Below are positions 25,231 to 33,828 of a DNA stretch of 45,773 nucleotides, piece by piece. Position 1 is the first letter of the stretch. Each line of letters begins with the position of its first letter. The position numbers were made by a program, and so were the translations under genes. The stretch is from the NCBI GenBank assembly GCA_023301795.1, contig JALZVU010000016.1:1-45773 (forward strand), in the 5' to 3' direction. Source of the stretch: Granulosicoccus sp. (lineage in GTDB: Bacteria > Pseudomonadota > Gammaproteobacteria > Granulosicoccales > Granulosicoccaceae). The notes beneath the pieces were generated by a model. It had not been told where the DNA came from and did no database searches. It was given only the letters and a program-made list of their open reading frames with translations.

Positions 25231-26067
25231 TTAACGCTTATTCTGTTGCTGCTTATGCAGAAAAATAATACGTTCAAACAAATGGATATCCTGCTCGTTT
25301 TTCAGTAAAGCACCGTGCATTCGCGGTAGTACTGTTCGTATATCATCAGCACCCAGGGCGTCAGCGGGTAAATCATCCGCGATAATAAGCTTCAGCCAAT
25401 CGAGTAACTCAGAGGTTGAGGGTTTCTTTTTCAGGCCGGGCACTTCACGCAAATCGAAAAAGATATCCATCGCAGCTTTCAGTAAGTCACTCTTGATGGA
25501 TGGGTAGTGTGATTCAACGATACGCTGCATGGTGGAGCGATCGGGAAAACTGATGTAGTGAAAAAAGCACCGACGCAGAAATGCATCGGGTAGTTCTTTT
25601 TCATTGTTGCTGGTAATGATAATCAGGGGGCGTTTTTTTGCACTGATGGTTTGTCGAGTCTCGTAAACCTCGAACGACATCTTGTCCAGCTCTTGCAAAA
25701 GATCGTTAGGAAACTCTATATCGGCCTTGTCAATTTCATCAATAAGCACCACGGCACGCTCTTCGGTCTCGAATGCCTCCCAAAGAACCCCTTTAACGAT
25801 GTAGTTGCCAATGTCGGCTACCTTATCGTCCCCTAATTGCGAGTCACGTAAGCGTGACACTGCATCGTATTCGTACAAGCCTTGCTGGGCCCGGGTAGTA
25901 GACTTGATATGCCAGCTGAGTAAGGGTGCGCCAAGCCGACGGGCAACTTCATGTGCAAGTTCGGTTTTACCCGTTCCCGGCTCACCCTTGATCAATAGTG
26001 GTCGCTCTAGCGTTAAGGAAGCATCAACGGCTAGCTGCAGATCGTCTGTAGTTATGTAAGTGCTCAC
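25231..26067 (-). CDS. MoxR-family AAA+ ATPase
   Basis: The 278-residue ATPase carries Walker A G-E-P-G-T-G-K-T at 28-35, Walker B with V-L-I-D-E-I-D, sensor 1 in I-I-T-S-N-N and an arginine finger region with L-R-R-C-F-F. I favour a GTG start at 26067, four bases after the HIT stop and with AGGA upstream; a TTG at 26088 would add seven residues and overlap the HIT gene by 17 bases. It forms a pair with the VWA protein downstream. ATP-driven remodelling of a protein target is inferred from the family. Confidence 0.9.
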   Translation of the reverse strand: MSTYITTDDLQLAVDASLTLERPLLIKGEPGTGKTELAHEVARRLGAPLLSWHIKSTTRAQQGLYEYDAVSRLRDSQLGDDKVADIGNYIVKGVLWEAFETEERAVVLIDEIDKADIEFPNDLLQELDKMSFEVYETRQTISAKKRPLIIITSNNEKELPDAFLRRCFFHYISFPDRSTMQRIVESHYPSIKSDLLKAAMDIFFDLREVPGLKKKPSTSELLDWLKLIIADDLPADALGADDIRTVLPRMHGALLKNEQDIHLFERIIFLHKQQQNKR

Positions 26068-26071
26068 GAGC

Positions 26072-26443
26072 TTATGATTTCCTGACAATCATGGGGCCAA
26101 CGTCTTCGCCGCCAAGCAAATGCATATGGATGTGCGGTACTTCCTGTCGACCGTGTTCGCCGCAGTTTATGATCAGGCGATAGCCTGAGTCGTTAATGCC
26201 TTCATCGCGGGCAATTTTTCGAGCAACGCTGAGCATGCGTCCCATTGCTGCCTCGTCCTCAGGGGTGACATCATCCACTGACGGTATGTGCCTGTTGGGT
26301 ACGATGAGCACATGCGTGGGCAGGCGCGGACTGATGTCACGAAAAGCTGTGACTAGATCGTCCTGGTAGAGCATGTCAGAGGGTAGCTCCTTTCTGATGA
26401 TTTTAGAAAAAAGCGTTTCTTCAATGGATTGATCGGATGCCAC
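26072..26443 (-). CDS. HIT family nucleotide hydrolase (HinT-like)
   Basis: The 123-residue protein belongs to the histidine triad family, which hydrolyses purine nucleoside phosphoramidates such as AMP-lysine. The triad H-I-H-M-H is at 104-108, and the early F-S-K-I-I-R-K-E-L and A-F-R-D-I-S-P-R segments are typical of HinT. Translation begins at a GTG with a strong GAGGAA site seven bases upstream. It heads the minus-strand series that continues to MoxR and VWA, four bases before the favoured MoxR start. It is divergent from the cobalamin adenosyltransferase gene. Confidence 0.93.
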   Translation of the reverse strand: MASDQSIEETLFSKIIRKELPSDMLYQDDLVTAFRDISPRLPTHVLIVPNRHIPSVDDVTPEDEAAMGRMLSVARKIARDEGINDSGYRLIINCGEHGRQEVPHIHMHLLGGEDVGPMIVRKS

Positions 26444-26472
26444 AAGTATTCCTCAAAAAAGGGGGGTAACCC

Positions 26473-26480
26473 ATTATACT
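26473..26480. promoter_or_regulatory. Overlapping divergent -10 elements
   Basis: A perfect TATAAT reads on the minus strand at 26473-26478, 30 bases before the HIT gene start. A TATACT reads on the plus strand at 26475-26480, about 33 bases before the adenosyltransferase start. Neither has a good -35 hexamer at the right distance. The two genes may share this short promoter region and compete for polymerase. Confidence 0.4.
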
Positions 26481-26512
26481 GTGGATGCACTGTACCGATT
26501 GATCTGGAGCAT

Positions 26513-27082
26513 ATGGGTAACCGACTGTCCAAAATTTACACGCGCACTGGCGATGACGGGACCACAGGTCTTGGAGACGGCAGCCGAACAGACAAAGACG
26601 GCACTCGCGTTGCGGCCTACGGTACCACCGACGAGTTAAATTCTTTGCTCGGTGTGGTTCTGGCTCATGGGGTTCCTCGTAATGTAGAGCGAGTGTTGCA
26701 TGAAGTACAGCATCATCTGTTTGACTTAGGTGGTGAGCTCTGTATTCCAGGGCATCAGGCCATCCAGCAGACGCATATCGATTGGTTAGAGAGTACTCTT
26801 GACCACTTTAACGAGCAGTTGCCAGCGCTTAAAGACTTTATATTGCCGGGCGGCAGTCTTGCAGCTTCCAATTGTCACGTGGCGCGCACAGTGTGCCGAC
26901 GTGCAGAGCGACTCGTCGTCTCGTTACAACGTGTTGAGCAGGTCCCACCATTCAGCATGAAGTACCTGAATCGCTTGTCAGACCTATTGTTTGTCCTTGC
27001 ACGCGTTATCGCTCGTGATGGGGAGGGCAGTGAAGTGCTTTGGCAAAAAGATCGCGCGCCTATTGATCTGGGTTCGGAATAA
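26513..27082 (+). CDS. PduO-type cob(I)yrinic acid a,c-diamide adenosyltransferase
   Basis: This enzyme transfers the adenosyl group of ATP to cob(I)alamin to form coenzyme B12. The 189-residue product begins [16 protein letters not shown], the ATP-binding N-terminus of the PduO type. It has the second signature R-T-V-C-R-R-A-E-R around residue 124 and [10 protein letters not shown] near the end. The start at 26513 has GGAG just upstream; the frame is open to 26429 but that part is not family-like. No B12 riboswitch is seen in the short leader. Confidence 0.93.
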   Translation: MGNRLSKIYTRTGDDGTTGLGDGSRTDKDGTRVAAYGTTDELNSLLGVVLAHGVPRNVERVLHEVQHHLFDLGGELCIPGHQAIQQTHIDWLESTLDHFNEQLPALKDFILPGGSLAASNCHVARTVCRRAERLVVSLQRVEQVPPFSMKYLNRLSDLLFVLARVIARDGEGSEVLWQKDRAPIDLGSE

Positions 27083-27099
27083 GCGGCCGACAGCACCCT

Positions 27100-28122
27100 A
27101 TGTCAAAGACGTTTTTAATGACATCCGACTCCCGACAACAAGTGGGAGTGGCTAAAACATCGTGCGTTGCCATATTGTTCATGGCGGGAATGATGCTGGG
27201 CGGATTTTCAAACCCCGATAGTATTGCCCGGGCGGTGTCTGAACCAGCCCCGATCGACGCCAATGTTGCCGTCACCGGCAGTTTCAAAGAAGAGGCTGGC
27301 ACCTCAGCGACACCACCTCGCGTGATCGTCACATCGCCCACAGTAGCCAAACGTCGTCCTGCAAGCCTAGCACCTGATCAGCTACTTCAGCCGGTGTTGG
27401 TTGAGCTTAACAGTCGCTTGTGGCTGCCTCCTTCCGTTTATTCTCCCGATCGGGTGATTGCTGATCAGGGAGCTGCATTAGTCGGAAAGTTTCATGGTGT
27501 AGGTTTCCCCGATATTCGTACCTATAAGCGTGCCAGACCTTCACCGTATGCGCCTCCGGAGCCCTGGGCGCCGTTGATTACCTGGCGTACTCTTGAAGGT
27601 CAGGATGCTGCCTCAGTGCCCATTGCACGAGTTCGGTGTATGGGGAGAACACCCATTGCCATCGCTCAGCGGGCAGATCGCTACGGCGACATGATCAACA
27701 CGTATTCTGAAAAATACCAGGTGAGCCCTCATCTGGTGAGAGCGGTAATCACTGAGGAGTCTTGCTTTAACAACAAGGCGTTGTCTCCAGTCGGCGCGCA
27801 AGGACTCATGCAGCTCATGCCGGATACTGCCAAATGGCTGGGTGTGGAAGATCCGCACGATCCTGCACAGAATGTTCGGGCCGGGATTCGGTATCTGGCT
27901 TCTTTGCAGAAAGAATTTGATAATCTCGAGCTAGCATTAGCTGCGTACAACGCAGGGCCTGGTAATGTCAGGCGCTACAACGGGGTACCACCGTTCGCTG
28001 AAACACAGGCTTACGTTGTAAAAGTGCAATCGCATTATCGCCGGTACGAGGCTGCGCACCGTGTGTCAAATCCTGTCGTGGTGTCTGAAGAGCATGCCAG
28101 ATTCGACTTGATCGGGCCGTAG
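27100..28122 (+). CDS. Lytic transglycosylase (SLT domain)
   Basis: The 340-residue protein has an N-terminal membrane or signal segment (about 20-36), a proline-rich low-complexity region (about 40-160) and a C-terminal SLT domain (about 185-315). The catalytic glutamate lies in I-T-E-E-S-C-F-N (Glu220), followed by [10 protein letters not shown] and [10 protein letters not shown]. Such enzymes cleave the glycan strand of peptidoglycan with formation of 1,6-anhydromuramic acid. It follows the adenosyltransferase gene by 17 bases. Single anchoring segment versus cleaved signal cannot be decided from sequence alone. The exact start is uncertain because no clear ribosome-binding site is present. 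Confidence 0.88.
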   Translation: MSKTFLMTSDSRQQVGVAKTSCVAILFMAGMMLGGFSNPDSIARAVSEPAPIDANVAVTGSFKEEAGTSATPPRVIVTSPTVAKRRPASLAPDQLLQPVLVELNSRLWLPPSVYSPDRVIADQGAALVGKFHGVGFPDIRTYKRARPSPYAPPEPWAPLITWRTLEGQDAASVPIARVRCMGRTPIAIAQRADRYGDMINTYSEKYQVSPHLVRAVITEESCFNNKALSPVGAQGLMQLMPDTAKWLGVEDPHDPAQNVRAGIRYLASLQKEFDNLELALAAYNAGPGNVRRYNGVPPFAETQAYVVKVQSHYRRYEAAHRVSNPVVVSEEHARFDLIGP

Positions 28123-28216
28123 CCCTGTTGTTGGTATTGTGGGATAAGTGATATTCGCACGGGGACTGTATGATCCTTGTTAAACTACAGTGCTGCTCTA
28201 CCCGTAAGCTCTTGCC

Positions 28217-29146
28217 ATGAATGCCTTGTCAATATCCGGTCTGGAAAAGACATATGGTTCAGATATGCGTGCCTTGAAAGGTATCGATCTGAGCGTCCCT
28301 GAAGGTGATTTCTTTGCACTGCTTGGGCCCAATGGGGCCGGCAAGTCGACAGCCATTGGCATTATTTGCTCGCTGATTAACAAATCCGCTGGTACTGTCA
28401 AGGTCTTCGATTACGACATTGACCTGCAAAAAGAAGCGGCAAAGGCCAGCATCGGGTTGGTGCCTCAAGAATTCAACTTTAATGTCTTCGAGCCTGTTTT
28501 ACCTACGTTATTGAATGTCGCAGGTTATAACGGCATTGAGCGCGGTGAGGCGCTGCGCCGTGCAGAGTATTACTTGAAAAAGCTGGATTTGTGGGATAAA
28601 CGCAAATCCGCTGCGCGGGCGTTGTCTGGCGGGATGAAGCGTCGTTTGATGATCGCGCGAGCCCTCGTGCACGAACCCCGGCTACTGATTCTGGATGAAC
28701 CTACGGCTGGTGTGGATCTAGAGATTCGTCGATCCATGTGGGCGTTTCTCAAGGAGCTGAACGAGCAGCATGGCACCACGATCATCCTTACAACGCACTA
28801 TTTGGAAGAAGCTGAAGCCTTATGTCGCAATGTAGCCATCATTGATCGTGGTGAAATTGTAGAACAGGGAGAAGTCTCGCAGCTGTTGAGTCGTTCCATG
28901 CTAGAGACCTTCGTACTCGATACTCGCGGCCATCCGCAAACTGCGCCAGCGCTTGACCCTTTTGTCATTCGCGTGCGCGATGCTGAGCATCTGGAGGTTG
29001 ATGTGCCACGAGGTGAGTCGGTCAACAACTTGTTTCAGCGCTTGACTGAGGCTGGCATTGAAGTGACAAGTTTGCGCAACAAAAGCAATCGCTTGGAAGA
29101 GTTTTTCATGCGGTTGGTGAGTCATGAGAATGCAGAGGCCAAATGA
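28217..29146 (+). CDS. yadG: ABC transporter ATP-binding protein YadG
   Basis: The 309-residue ATPase has Walker A G-P-N-G-A-G-K-S-T near residue 38, the ABC signature L-S-G-G-M-K-R-R near 139, Walker B L-L-I-L-D-E-P-T and the switch histidine in T-T-H-Y. It matches E. coli YadG closely in these regions. It pairs with the membrane protein encoded 40 bases downstream. YadGH is an ABC-2 type exporter whose substrate is not established. The C-terminal 70 residues after the ATPase core resemble the extension of exporter ATPases. Confidence 0.92.
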   Translation: MNALSISGLEKTYGSDMRALKGIDLSVPEGDFFALLGPNGAGKSTAIGIICSLINKSAGTVKVFDYDIDLQKEAAKASIGLVPQEFNFNVFEPVLPTLLNVAGYNGIERGEALRRAEYYLKKLDLWDKRKSAARALSGGMKRRLMIARALVHEPRLLILDEPTAGVDLEIRRSMWAFLKELNEQHGTTIILTTHYLEEAEALCRNVAIIDRGEIVEQGEVSQLLSRSMLETFVLDTRGHPQTAPALDPFVIRVRDAEHLEVDVPRGESVNNLFQRLTEAGIEVTSLRNKSNRLEEFFMRLVSHENAEAK

Positions 29147-29186
29147 GTAATGTTGCTCAGATGTTGCGTAAAAATGTGGAGGTATC

Positions 29187-30014
29187 ATGAGCGCTAGTGA
29201 TGGCTTGATTCGAAAAGAGTCAGCTTTACCGCAACCGATTGATCTTGTCGCCGTCAACCGCATTGCTCTTTTGACGATTGTCAGGAAGGAGATACGACGC
29301 TTTGCTCGTATCTGGGTACAGACTATTGTTCCCCCATCAATCAATGCCGTCTTATACATGTTGATTTTTGGCACCCTTATCGGGTCACGCATCAGTGACA
29401 TGGACGGTTTTCGTTACATCGACTTTATTGTGCCCGGGATTATCATGATGTCGGTCATCATCAACTCCTATTCTAATGTGGCCAGCTCGTTTTTCAGTTC
29501 CAAGATGCAGAACTATGTGGAAGAGCTACTGGTATCGCCCGTCAGTAACCTGACAATAGTCGTGGGCTACGTTGCAGGTGGTATGGCCAGAGGGCTTTTG
29601 GTGGGTTCACTGGTGGCCACGGTGTCACTGCTGTTCTCTGATATCCGTCCAGTGCATCCGTTTATCACTTTCGGTATTGCAGTATTAACATCCATGATGT
29701 TTTCATTGGGCGGACTTATCAATGCCATATTCGCTAAATCATTCGACGATATCTCTATCGTACCCAGCTTTGTACTTACACCGCTAACTTATCTGGGAGG
29801 CGTGTTCTATTCCATCAGCATGTTGCCATCTTTCTGGCAAACAGCATCGCTGTTTAATCCGGTGCTGTATATGGTGAACGGGTTTCGTTATGGCATTCTG
29901 GGTACCAGTGACATTGCTATCTGGACCAGCTTCTTTGTCATTGTCGCTTTCATTGTGTTACTTGGTACCGTCGCTATTACTCTGATGAATCGCGGTGTGG
30001 GGATCAAGCACTAG
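29187..30014 (+). CDS. yadH: ABC-2 type permease YadH
   Basis: The 275-residue protein has six predicted membrane segments and matches E. coli YadH over most of its length. Shared blocks include R-I-W-V-Q-T, G-S-R-I-S-D-M, N-V-A-S-S-F-F, F-A-K-S-F-D-D-I-S, T-P-L-T-Y-L-G-G-V-F-Y-S and G-F-R-Y-G-I-L-G. The N-terminal 35 residues are polar and a little longer than in E. coli. It is the membrane partner of YadG. A GGAGG site lies directly before the start at 29187, in TGGAGGTATC. Confidence 0.93.
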   Translation: MSASDGLIRKESALPQPIDLVAVNRIALLTIVRKEIRRFARIWVQTIVPPSINAVLYMLIFGTLIGSRISDMDGFRYIDFIVPGIIMMSVIINSYSNVASSFFSSKMQNYVEELLVSPVSNLTIVVGYVAGGMARGLLVGSLVATVSLLFSDIRPVHPFITFGIAVLTSMMFSLGGLINAIFAKSFDDISIVPSFVLTPLTYLGGVFYSISMLPSFWQTASLFNPVLYMVNGFRYGILGTSDIAIWTSFFVIVAFIVLLGTVAITLMNRGVGIKH

Positions 30015-30021
30015 TGTAGAC

Positions 30022-30048
30022 TTGCCAACGTTACCAACAACGGCAAGG
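30022..30048 (+). terminator. Possible hairpin after yadH
   Basis: CTTGCC at 30022-30027 pairs with GGCAAG near 30043-30048, with an inner GTT/AAC pairing around a three-base loop. There is no T tract. It lies in the 47-base gap before the methyltransferase gene and may separate the two transcripts partially. Confidence 0.25.
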
Positions 30049-30061
30049 CAGGGTATAGCGC

Positions 30062-30883
30062 ATGGGCGCAGAGACAAAACAAGACACGCCGACAATGGCA
30101 GAAACAGCAGACAAGCATCTGTTGTATCAAGCCTCTGTACAAAATCCGGACTTTGAACTCGACTTCATCGATACAACGTTCAAGCAAATTCGCGGACGAA
30201 AGCCTGCCAGTATGCGCGAGGATTTTGCCGGTACTGCAATCTCGTCATGCCAGTGGGTGAAGCGGCGAAAAGGTAACACAGCAGTTGCTGTCGATTTTGA
30301 CCCTTCGGTGCTCGACTGGAGCCAGAAGCACAATATCGCCAAGCTAACTGAAGATCAGAAGCAGCGCATCGATCTGATTGAAGACGATGTACTGAAGGTG
30401 ACCACAGACAAGGTGGACGTGGTGCAGGCTTATAACTTCAGTTACTGGTTTTTCCAAGAGCGTGCCACCATGCTTGCATACTTCAAGCGAACTCGCGAAG
30501 CGTTGAAAGATGACGGTTTGTTGTTTCTGGATGTGTTTGGAGGTTCCGAGTGTTACCAGACTCAAAAAGAGAAACGCAAAGTTGATGGCTTCAAATACAT
30601 TTGGGAGCAGGCAGAATTCAATGCCATTACCAATGAGCTTACCTGTCATATCCACTTTCACTTCCCTGACAAGTCCAAGATGAAAAAAGCGTTTACTTAC
30701 ACATGGAGGGTGTGGGGAGCACGTGAGCTAAGAGAGATCCTCGCCGAGGCGGGTTATAGCAAAAGTGTTGTGTATCGCCAGAAGTTCGATGCCAAAACCG
30801 ATGAGGCTCTGGATGAATATGTGGCAACTGACCAGGCAGAGGACTACGCATGCTGGTTGGGATACATTATCGCGCATCCTTGA
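30062..30883 (+). CDS. Class I SAM-dependent methyltransferase
   Basis: The 273-residue protein has a Rossmann methyltransferase core. Motif I reads R-E-D-F-A-G-T-A near residue 57, followed by A-V-A-V-D-F-D-P-S as the acidic ribose-binding loop. A Y-N-F-S-Y-W segment near 125 and L-L-F-L-D-V-F-G-G near 160 follow. The pattern belongs to a widespread but poorly characterised family of small-molecule-type methyltransferases. Substrate unknown. The stop is two bases before the next gene's ATG, so the pair is almost certainly co-translated. Confidence 0.8.
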   Translation: MGAETKQDTPTMAETADKHLLYQASVQNPDFELDFIDTTFKQIRGRKPASMREDFAGTAISSCQWVKRRKGNTAVAVDFDPSVLDWSQKHNIAKLTEDQKQRIDLIEDDVLKVTTDKVDVVQAYNFSYWFFQERATMLAYFKRTREALKDDGLLFLDVFGGSECYQTQKEKRKVDGFKYIWEQAEFNAITNELTCHIHFHFPDKSKMKKAFTYTWRVWGARELREILAEAGYSKSVVYRQKFDAKTDEALDEYVATDQAEDYACWLGYIIAHP

Positions 30884-30885
30884 TC

Positions 30886-31347
30886 ATGGACTATTCAATC
30901 AGAGAAGCTGTACCGGCAGAACTTGCAAGCCTTGAAGCACTATTGCCCAGGTTGGCCGATTTCGAAGTACCCAACGGTCGTGAGCCCTCAGAACTATGGC
31001 ACGGTGATAGAGATCTTATCCGCGCCTGGGCCAGTGGTGAGCGCTCGGACGTTGAGGTAATTGTTGCGCTTAGTGAGGAACAGGTGCTGGGTATGGCCGC
31101 TCTGAGCGTGAGAAAAGAATTGCTGAGCGGTGGCCAGAGTGCGCACGTTGAGATCGTGTCAGTGTCAGCCCTTGCTGAGGGGCATGGGATGGGGTCAGCA
31201 CTGATGCAAGCTATGGAATCCATCGCATTGAAACGTGGGGCAAACAGTATGAGTTTGCATGTGTTTGCCAACAATACACGCGCAAGGGCGTTGTATGAAA
31301 AGCAGGGTTACGACGGGGAGTTGATGCGATATTTCAAGCGCCTGTGA
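30886..31347 (+). CDS. GNAT family N-acetyltransferase
   Basis: The 153-residue protein is a single GNAT domain. The acetyl-CoA-binding region reads V-S-A-L-A-E-G-H-G-M-G-S-A-L near residue 94, and the C-terminal F-A-N-N-T-R-A-R-A-L-Y-E-K-Q-G-Y is the usual beta-alpha end of the fold. I chose the ATG at 30886 directly after the methyltransferase stop; an in-frame ATG at 30850 inside that gene is less likely. Substrate unknown. It converges with the histidine kinase gene. Confidence 0.85.
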   Translation: MDYSIREAVPAELASLEALLPRLADFEVPNGREPSELWHGDRDLIRAWASGERSDVEVIVALSEEQVLGMAALSVRKELLSGGQSAHVEIVSVSALAEGHGMGSALMQAMESIALKRGANSMSLHVFANNTRARALYEKQGYDGELMRYFKRL

Positions 31348-31376
31348 TTTGCTTGTTATTTGCCTGTGATCTTGTG

Positions 31377-32699
31377 TCAGGAAAAGTACAAGATTACACC
31401 AGCGCCACCGCTGTCTATCCGCACTAACTCAAGCCTGCCGCCATAGGATTGCATAATTTGCACACTGGCGGCCAGGCCGATTCCCTGGCCTTGAGTATGC
31501 GTATCAGCCCGGATTCCGCGCTGCGTGTATTGCGAGAGATCGCCAACTGGCCAGCCCGGGCCATCATCCTTTATCGTGATTGCTTTTTGATCGTGATCGC
31601 TGGTGATATGAACGTTATGCGCGCCGTATTTGCAGGCATTTTCCAGTAAGTTGCCCAGCACCTCCATCAAATCTGTTTCATCGATTCGTACACTGAAGCT
31701 GCTATCTACCTGTACATCGAAGTTCACTGTGGGTGAGTCGTAAAGCTTATACAAAGAGTTGGCGATGCGCTGGATAAACGGTGCAACAAAAACAGACGGT
31801 GATAAATAGCGTGGCGCTTTTAGTGTTGCACGCTCTGCATAGCGTGCCAGTGAGCTTTTCATCAGCTCGGTCTGTTGGAGGATGCTTTGCCCGGTCTGGG
31901 TATTCTTCTCGCCGATATTCTGCAGGACAGATAACGGTGTCTTCAGGTTATGACTCAAATCGCCCAACAGGTTTTTATACTGCGAATGACGTTCACGTTC
32001 TGAACTTAACAGCGTGTTCAAGCTGCCGGTGAGTGCTTGTAATTCCTTTGGTACGGATTCGCTCAGGGTATCGCGCTCACCTTGTTCTATTTCGTCAATC
32101 TCAAGGCCAATGTCGCGTAAGGGCTTCAGTGAGACACGTAACATTATCCATTGCAAGATAGGCAATAGGGGGGCGACACCAAGCAGGGACAGCCACAGTA
32201 CTGTATCAAACCGTTTCAGCTGAGTAGTCAGATCCTCCACATTCTCTGCCACATGAACAATGAAAGGCAGTTCTTCACCGTTTTCCAGCTCCCAGGCGAT
32301 CACATACTGCACGCGTAGCAAATCGATACCGTCCTCGTTTGTGACCTTTTCAAACATCCAGTCGTTAATAGGGCGTATGGAGGTTTCAGGTAGCGGCTGT
32401 ACCGTAGAATTGCTTTTCCACAAGATGGAGCGGTCGTTGCCGACAATCTCGGCGTACAGATTTGCGTTAAAGCTGTTGAGGCTGTCATCGGGCAGATTGG
32501 GACTGCTAACCGTCAGCATGGCGTTGTTGTCGATATCGGTAGCGCCGAGAATTCCGTACACCACACCTTTCAATGCATCGTAGCGTGCAGTTTCTGCGCG
32601 GGCGTGCACTGAATAGGATATCGAGACTGCGAGCAGCACGAAAAACAGAACGATAAACAGGCTTGTGCCAATGACAAGCCGCGATGTTATGGATTGCAC
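31377..32699 (-). CDS. Sensor histidine kinase, PhoQ-like
   Basis: The 440-residue kinase has two membrane segments (about 9-30 and 166-188) flanking a periplasmic domain of about 130 residues. A HAMP-like linker, a HisKA region with His250 in L-S-H-N-L-K-T-P-L, and an HATPase_c domain with N-L-L-E-N-A-C-K-Y, D-D-G-P-G-W and G-Q-G-I-G-L-A follow. The S-H-N-L-K-T-P-L box and overall layout are those of PhoQ-type kinases, but the periplasmic domain does not show an obvious acidic cluster, so the signal cannot be assigned. It is downstream of its partner regulator by 84 bases. Confidence 0.9.
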   Translation of the reverse strand: MQSITSRLVIGTSLFIVLFFVLLAVSISYSVHARAETARYDALKGVVYGILGATDIDNNAMLTVSSPNLPDDSLNSFNANLYAEIVGNDRSILWKSNSTVQPLPETSIRPINDWMFEKVTNEDGIDLLRVQYVIAWELENGEELPFIVHVAENVEDLTTQLKRFDTVLWLSLLGVAPLLPILQWIMLRVSLKPLRDIGLEIDEIEQGERDTLSESVPKELQALTGSLNTLLSSERERHSQYKNLLGDLSHNLKTPLSVLQNIGEKNTQTGQSILQQTELMKSSLARYAERATLKAPRYLSPSVFVAPFIQRIANSLYKLYDSPTVNFDVQVDSSFSVRIDETDLMEVLGNLLENACKYGAHNVHITSDHDQKAITIKDDGPGWPVGDLSQYTQRGIRADTHTQGQGIGLAASVQIMQSYGGRLELVRIDSGGAGVILYFS

Positions 32700-32783
32700 G
32701 GTATTAATATCGTCGTGTCAGTAAGCTCGAAACGAGAGGGATTTATGGGCCTCACGATTCGTGGATGCCGGCAGGTGATTTTT

Positions 32784-33473
32784 TCAATCCTGTGCACCAG
32801 ATCGTGTCAGTGCCAGCCGATAGCCGCGGCCGCGTAATGTCTCGATAGGGTTGAGTGATTTATCAGCATCCAGCTTTTGGCGCAAGCGGCGTATGAACAC
32901 TTCCAGAATGTTCGGGTCACGATCAGTGTCTTCATCATAGAGATGATCCAGTAATGTGCTCTTACTAATGACTTTGCCGCCGTTAGTAGCCAAATACGTG
33001 AGTACACGATATTCGTAGGCAGTGAGCTCGATAACTTTCTCATCAACTGTCACCTGCTGGGCGCGTGTATCAATGCTCAACCGATCGAACTTCATCACTG
33101 AATCACTCCACCCACCTGTTCTGCGCAGCAGGGCGCGTACACGAGCAAGAAGCTCTTCCATGTGAAAAGGTTTGGTCAGATAGTCATCCGCCCCTGCCTC
33201 CAGACCATCGACTTTATCTTGCCAGGTATCACGTGCGGTCAGTATGAGTATGGGATAGTTCAGGTTTTGCTTGCGAACATTCTGAATCAGGGAGAGTCCG
33301 TCTTTTCCGGGTAGGCCCAGATCAACAATGGCAAGATCAAGAGGCATGTTCTGCGCAAGATATAGCCCTTCGTCACCGTCACCTGCCTGATCTATAGCAA
33401 AGCCTGTCTGGCGTAGCGTATCGACAAGTTGTTCGCGTAATGTGGGTTCATCTTCTACTACGAGGGCTCGCAT
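32784..33473 (-). CDS. OmpR-family response regulator, PhoP-like
   Basis: The regulator has a receiver domain with the acidic pair near the start (V-E-D-E), the phosphate-accepting aspartate in I-V-D-L-G-L-P (Asp51), the threonine in L-T-A-R-D and the lysine in L-T-K-P-F. A winged-helix DNA-binding domain follows (about 130-225), ending in the usual R-G-R-G-Y-R-L. I favour the ATG at 33473, nine bases after AGGAA, giving 229 residues; the GTG at 33482 has the same site abutting it and is less likely. Pairs with the kinase downstream and lies 59 bases after the small PepSY-like gene. Confidence 0.92.
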   Translation of the reverse strand: MRALVVEDEPTLREQLVDTLRQTGFAIDQAGDGDEGLYLAQNMPLDLAIVDLGLPGKDGLSLIQNVRKQNLNYPILILTARDTWQDKVDGLEAGADDYLTKPFHMEELLARVRALLRRTGGWSDSVMKFDRLSIDTRAQQVTVDEKVIELTAYEYRVLTYLATNGGKVISKSTLLDHLYDEDTDRDPNILEVFIRRLRQKLDADKSLNPIETLRGRGYRLALTRSGAQD

Positions 33474-33532
33474 ATTCGTCACTTCCTATCAAGGTGTTTC
33501 TGTCAAACGCACAATGAAAACGGACGAGCAGA

Positions 33533-33775
33533 CTAACTTTTTGGAATGCGAATGACTCGTACTCGGCCATTACTTAGCACCTTGACGGCAAACACCTGAC
33601 GCCCGCTGTTATCCACCTCAGTACTGACGCCAAGCACTTTGCCGCCACCACCACTTTGTTTCAAAGCGGCTTGGGCGGCCTGCTGCTCGCTGGCAGCGTC
33701 GGCCGCGTGAAGTGGGTAAGAGGCGCTGACAAGCATCAGCATCATAATCAGTAAAATAGATTTCAATGTGAGCAA
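33533..33775 (-). CDS. Small exported PepSY-like protein
   Basis: The product is about 80 residues with an N-terminal signal peptide rich in Leu, Ile and Met (about 4-24, ending L-H-A). A mature domain of about 55 residues follows, containing A-A-Q-A-A-L-K-Q and a V-F-A-V-K-V-L end that fit a short PepSY-type fold. The start is a TTG at 33775 or a TTG at 33766; the reading frame and signal peptide are good but the initiation codon is unsure. Small PepSY proteins next to PhoPQ-like systems are common in gammaproteobacteria and could tune the kinase; that is an inference from position. Confidence 0.7.
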   Translation of the reverse strand: MLTLKSILLIMMLMLVSASYPLHAADAASEQQAAQAALKQSGGGGKVLGVSTEVDNSGRQVFAVKVLSNGRVRVIRIPKS

Positions 33776-33828
33776 GTCAGTTCTCTGGTCGCGATGAATG
33801 AGCGATATGGGTGAGCTTACAAAGGTGT

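Noticed and set aside
26444-26512. Possible cobalamin riboswitch before the adenosyltransferase gene
   Set aside because: The leader is far too short and lacks any B12-box-like sequence.
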